From: Prevotella sp. | GTDB lineage: Bacteria; Bacteroidota; Bacteroidia; Bacteroidales; Bacteroidaceae | DNA length: 6,795 bases | Direction of reading: 5' to 3' | Assembly: GCA_017632825.1 (NCBI GenBank) | Contig: JAGBQP010000033.1 | Coordinates: forward strand, 1 to 6,795 | Shown here: piece by piece, positions 6,053 to 6,795 of the stretch | How the letters are laid out: every line of letters begins with the position of its first letter | Numbering within the stretch: position 1 is the first letter of the stretch | Program-made: the position numbers and the translations under genes | Notes under the pieces: model-generated | Databases searched by the model: none | Told to the model about the DNA's origin: nothing | Seen by the model: the letters and a program-made list of their open reading frames with translations, nothing else

Positions 6053-6795
6053 ATGAAGTTTAAAAAACTACTCGTTTTAAGTGCGCTTTGGCTCTCGAGT
6101 CTTGGCGTATGGGCGGTTGATGGCGGTGTTTGGGTAAAACCGGCATTCCCAGCAATTCCCGAAGTGTCACAGTTTACCACCTATGAGGCGGTAACAACTG
6201 CTGATGAAGGTGCAGAAAAGGCAGTCTATCTGTACAATGTTGCTACTCATTTGTTCTATAGTAGCGGTAATAACTGGGGTACGCATGCCAGTATTATTTC
6301 TGCTGACAATAGCAAAGATGCCGTGCCTACGGGCGAGTGTATCCGTGGTTCTAAGGTTTACTTCCTTTCTTCGTCTGAAGCGGTTGCCAAGGGCGCTGAT
6401 GTCGTGGAGTTGAAAACGTGGGTTTACAAATTTAACGAATTCCGTAGTGCTTTCGGTGGTAACAGTGGCGTTGGCGACTGTTGGACTGACAATAACGGCC
6501 GTGATGACCGTTTCTGGAAAGTGACGGATGCAGGTAATCAGACCTACCGTATCTCCAACGTTAAGAACTATACAAATTTCTTCTTGGGTTGGGATCCGAA
6601 TGCGGCTGATACGCGTTTGTCGCTGCTCGATCCTGCAGCTCCAGAGGTGGCTGTTGACTGGAAACTTGTTCCTGCCGACGCTTACGACACATGGTACTCT
6701 AACGTAACAGAAGAAATGTTCAAGGCTATTCAGGACTGGCAGAGTGCGAGACTTCAGTATAACGCTGCTATGAAACTGAAGGATGCGCTTGAGAA
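6053..6795 (+). CDS. Secreted protein, 5' part only (cut by the window edge)
   Basis: An open frame from ATG 6053 to the window end (247 codons plus two bases, no stop). Residues 1-21 form a signal peptide: MKFKK, a hydrophobic core, then GVWA before VDGG, the likely signal peptidase I site. Residues about 56-210 look like a beta-rich, ligand-binding-like domain. AVYLYNVATHLFYSSGNNWG (57-76) resembles the YLYNV..GKFL..GN.WGT segments I know from large secreted Bacteroidales proteins, and DRFWKVTD and VDWKLVPAD (201-209) close its halves. From about 212 on it becomes helical and charged (WYSNVTEEMFKAIQDWQSAR), like the helical linkers in such proteins. The function is unknown; surface glycan binding or adhesion is possible. 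Codons (GTT, GCT, GGT) look more AT-ending than in malQ, perhaps a sign of high expression. It has its own promoter at 5974-6006. Confidence 0.85.
   Translation, partial: MKFKKLLVLSALWLSSLGVWAVDGGVWVKPAFPAIPEVSQFTTYEAVTTADEGAEKAVYLYNVATHLFYSSGNNWGTHASIISADNSKDAVPTGECIRGSKVYFLSSSEAVAKGADVVELKTWVYKFNEFRSAFGGNSGVGDCWTDNNGRDDRFWKVTDAGNQTYRISNVKNYTNFFLGWDPNAADTRLSLLDPAAPEVAVDWKLVPADAYDTWYSNVTEEMFKAIQDWQSARLQYNAAMKLKDALE

Noticed and set aside
6204..6413. 69-codon plus-strand frame near the right end
   Set aside because: It lies in another frame inside the signal-peptide-bearing gene that begins at 6053, which is open to the window edge.
1..6795. CRISPR arrays, tRNA or rRNA genes, insertion sequences
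   Set aside because: I looked for regularly spaced repeats, cloverleaf-like segments with CCA ends, transposase motifs and terminal inverted repeats, and saw none.

Overview
The window looks like a piece of a Bacteroidales chromosome, most likely Prevotella or a close relative. Four intergenic sites fit the Bacteroidetes primary promoter (-33 TTTG/TTG, -7 TAnnTTTG). The genes have A-rich leaders rather than strong Shine-Dalgarno sequences. The 4-alpha-glucanotransferase has the tandem CBM20 plus GH77 (DPE2-like) build usual in this phylum, and the last gene starts like a Prevotella secreted protein. The genus is inferred from style, not from a marker gene.

Layout. Positions 1-308 are AT-rich and non-coding as far as I can tell. 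They hold two divergent promoters, one firing left off the window edge and one firing right, with an FNR/CRP-like palindrome about midway between them. A five-gene rightward run follows (309-5651), with gaps of 2, -4, 12 and 26 bp: a DUF4359-like membrane-anchored protein with a very basic tail; a GT4 glycosyltransferase starting at GTG; a GT2 glycosyltransferase joined by an ATGA overlap; a SemiSWEET/PQ-loop sugar transporter; and a CBM20-CBM20-GH77 4-alpha-glucanotransferase. I see no promoter or terminator between them, so one transcript from the promoter at 251-282 is the simplest reading.

Positions 5652-6052 are non-coding but structured: an imperfect hairpin after malQ, a second promoter, about 137 nt without a usable ORF ending in a strong intrinsic terminator (a candidate small RNA), two adjacent inverted repeats, and a promoter with a short leader. 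These are followed by a secreted-protein gene at 6053 that runs off the right edge. Only its first 247 codons are visible: a signal peptide, a beta-rich ligand-binding-like domain, and the start of a helical segment.

How the genes fit together: the two glycosyltransferases could act together on one surface glycan acceptor. SemiSWEET and the amylomaltase both concern small neutral sugars (glucose/maltose and alpha-glucan), but a joint pathway is inferred only from co-orientation. I see no clear novel multi-gene system. The best leads are the orphan small-RNA-like unit at 5750-5901, the shortened insert in the DPE2-type amylomaltase, and the basic tail on the DUF4359-like protein.
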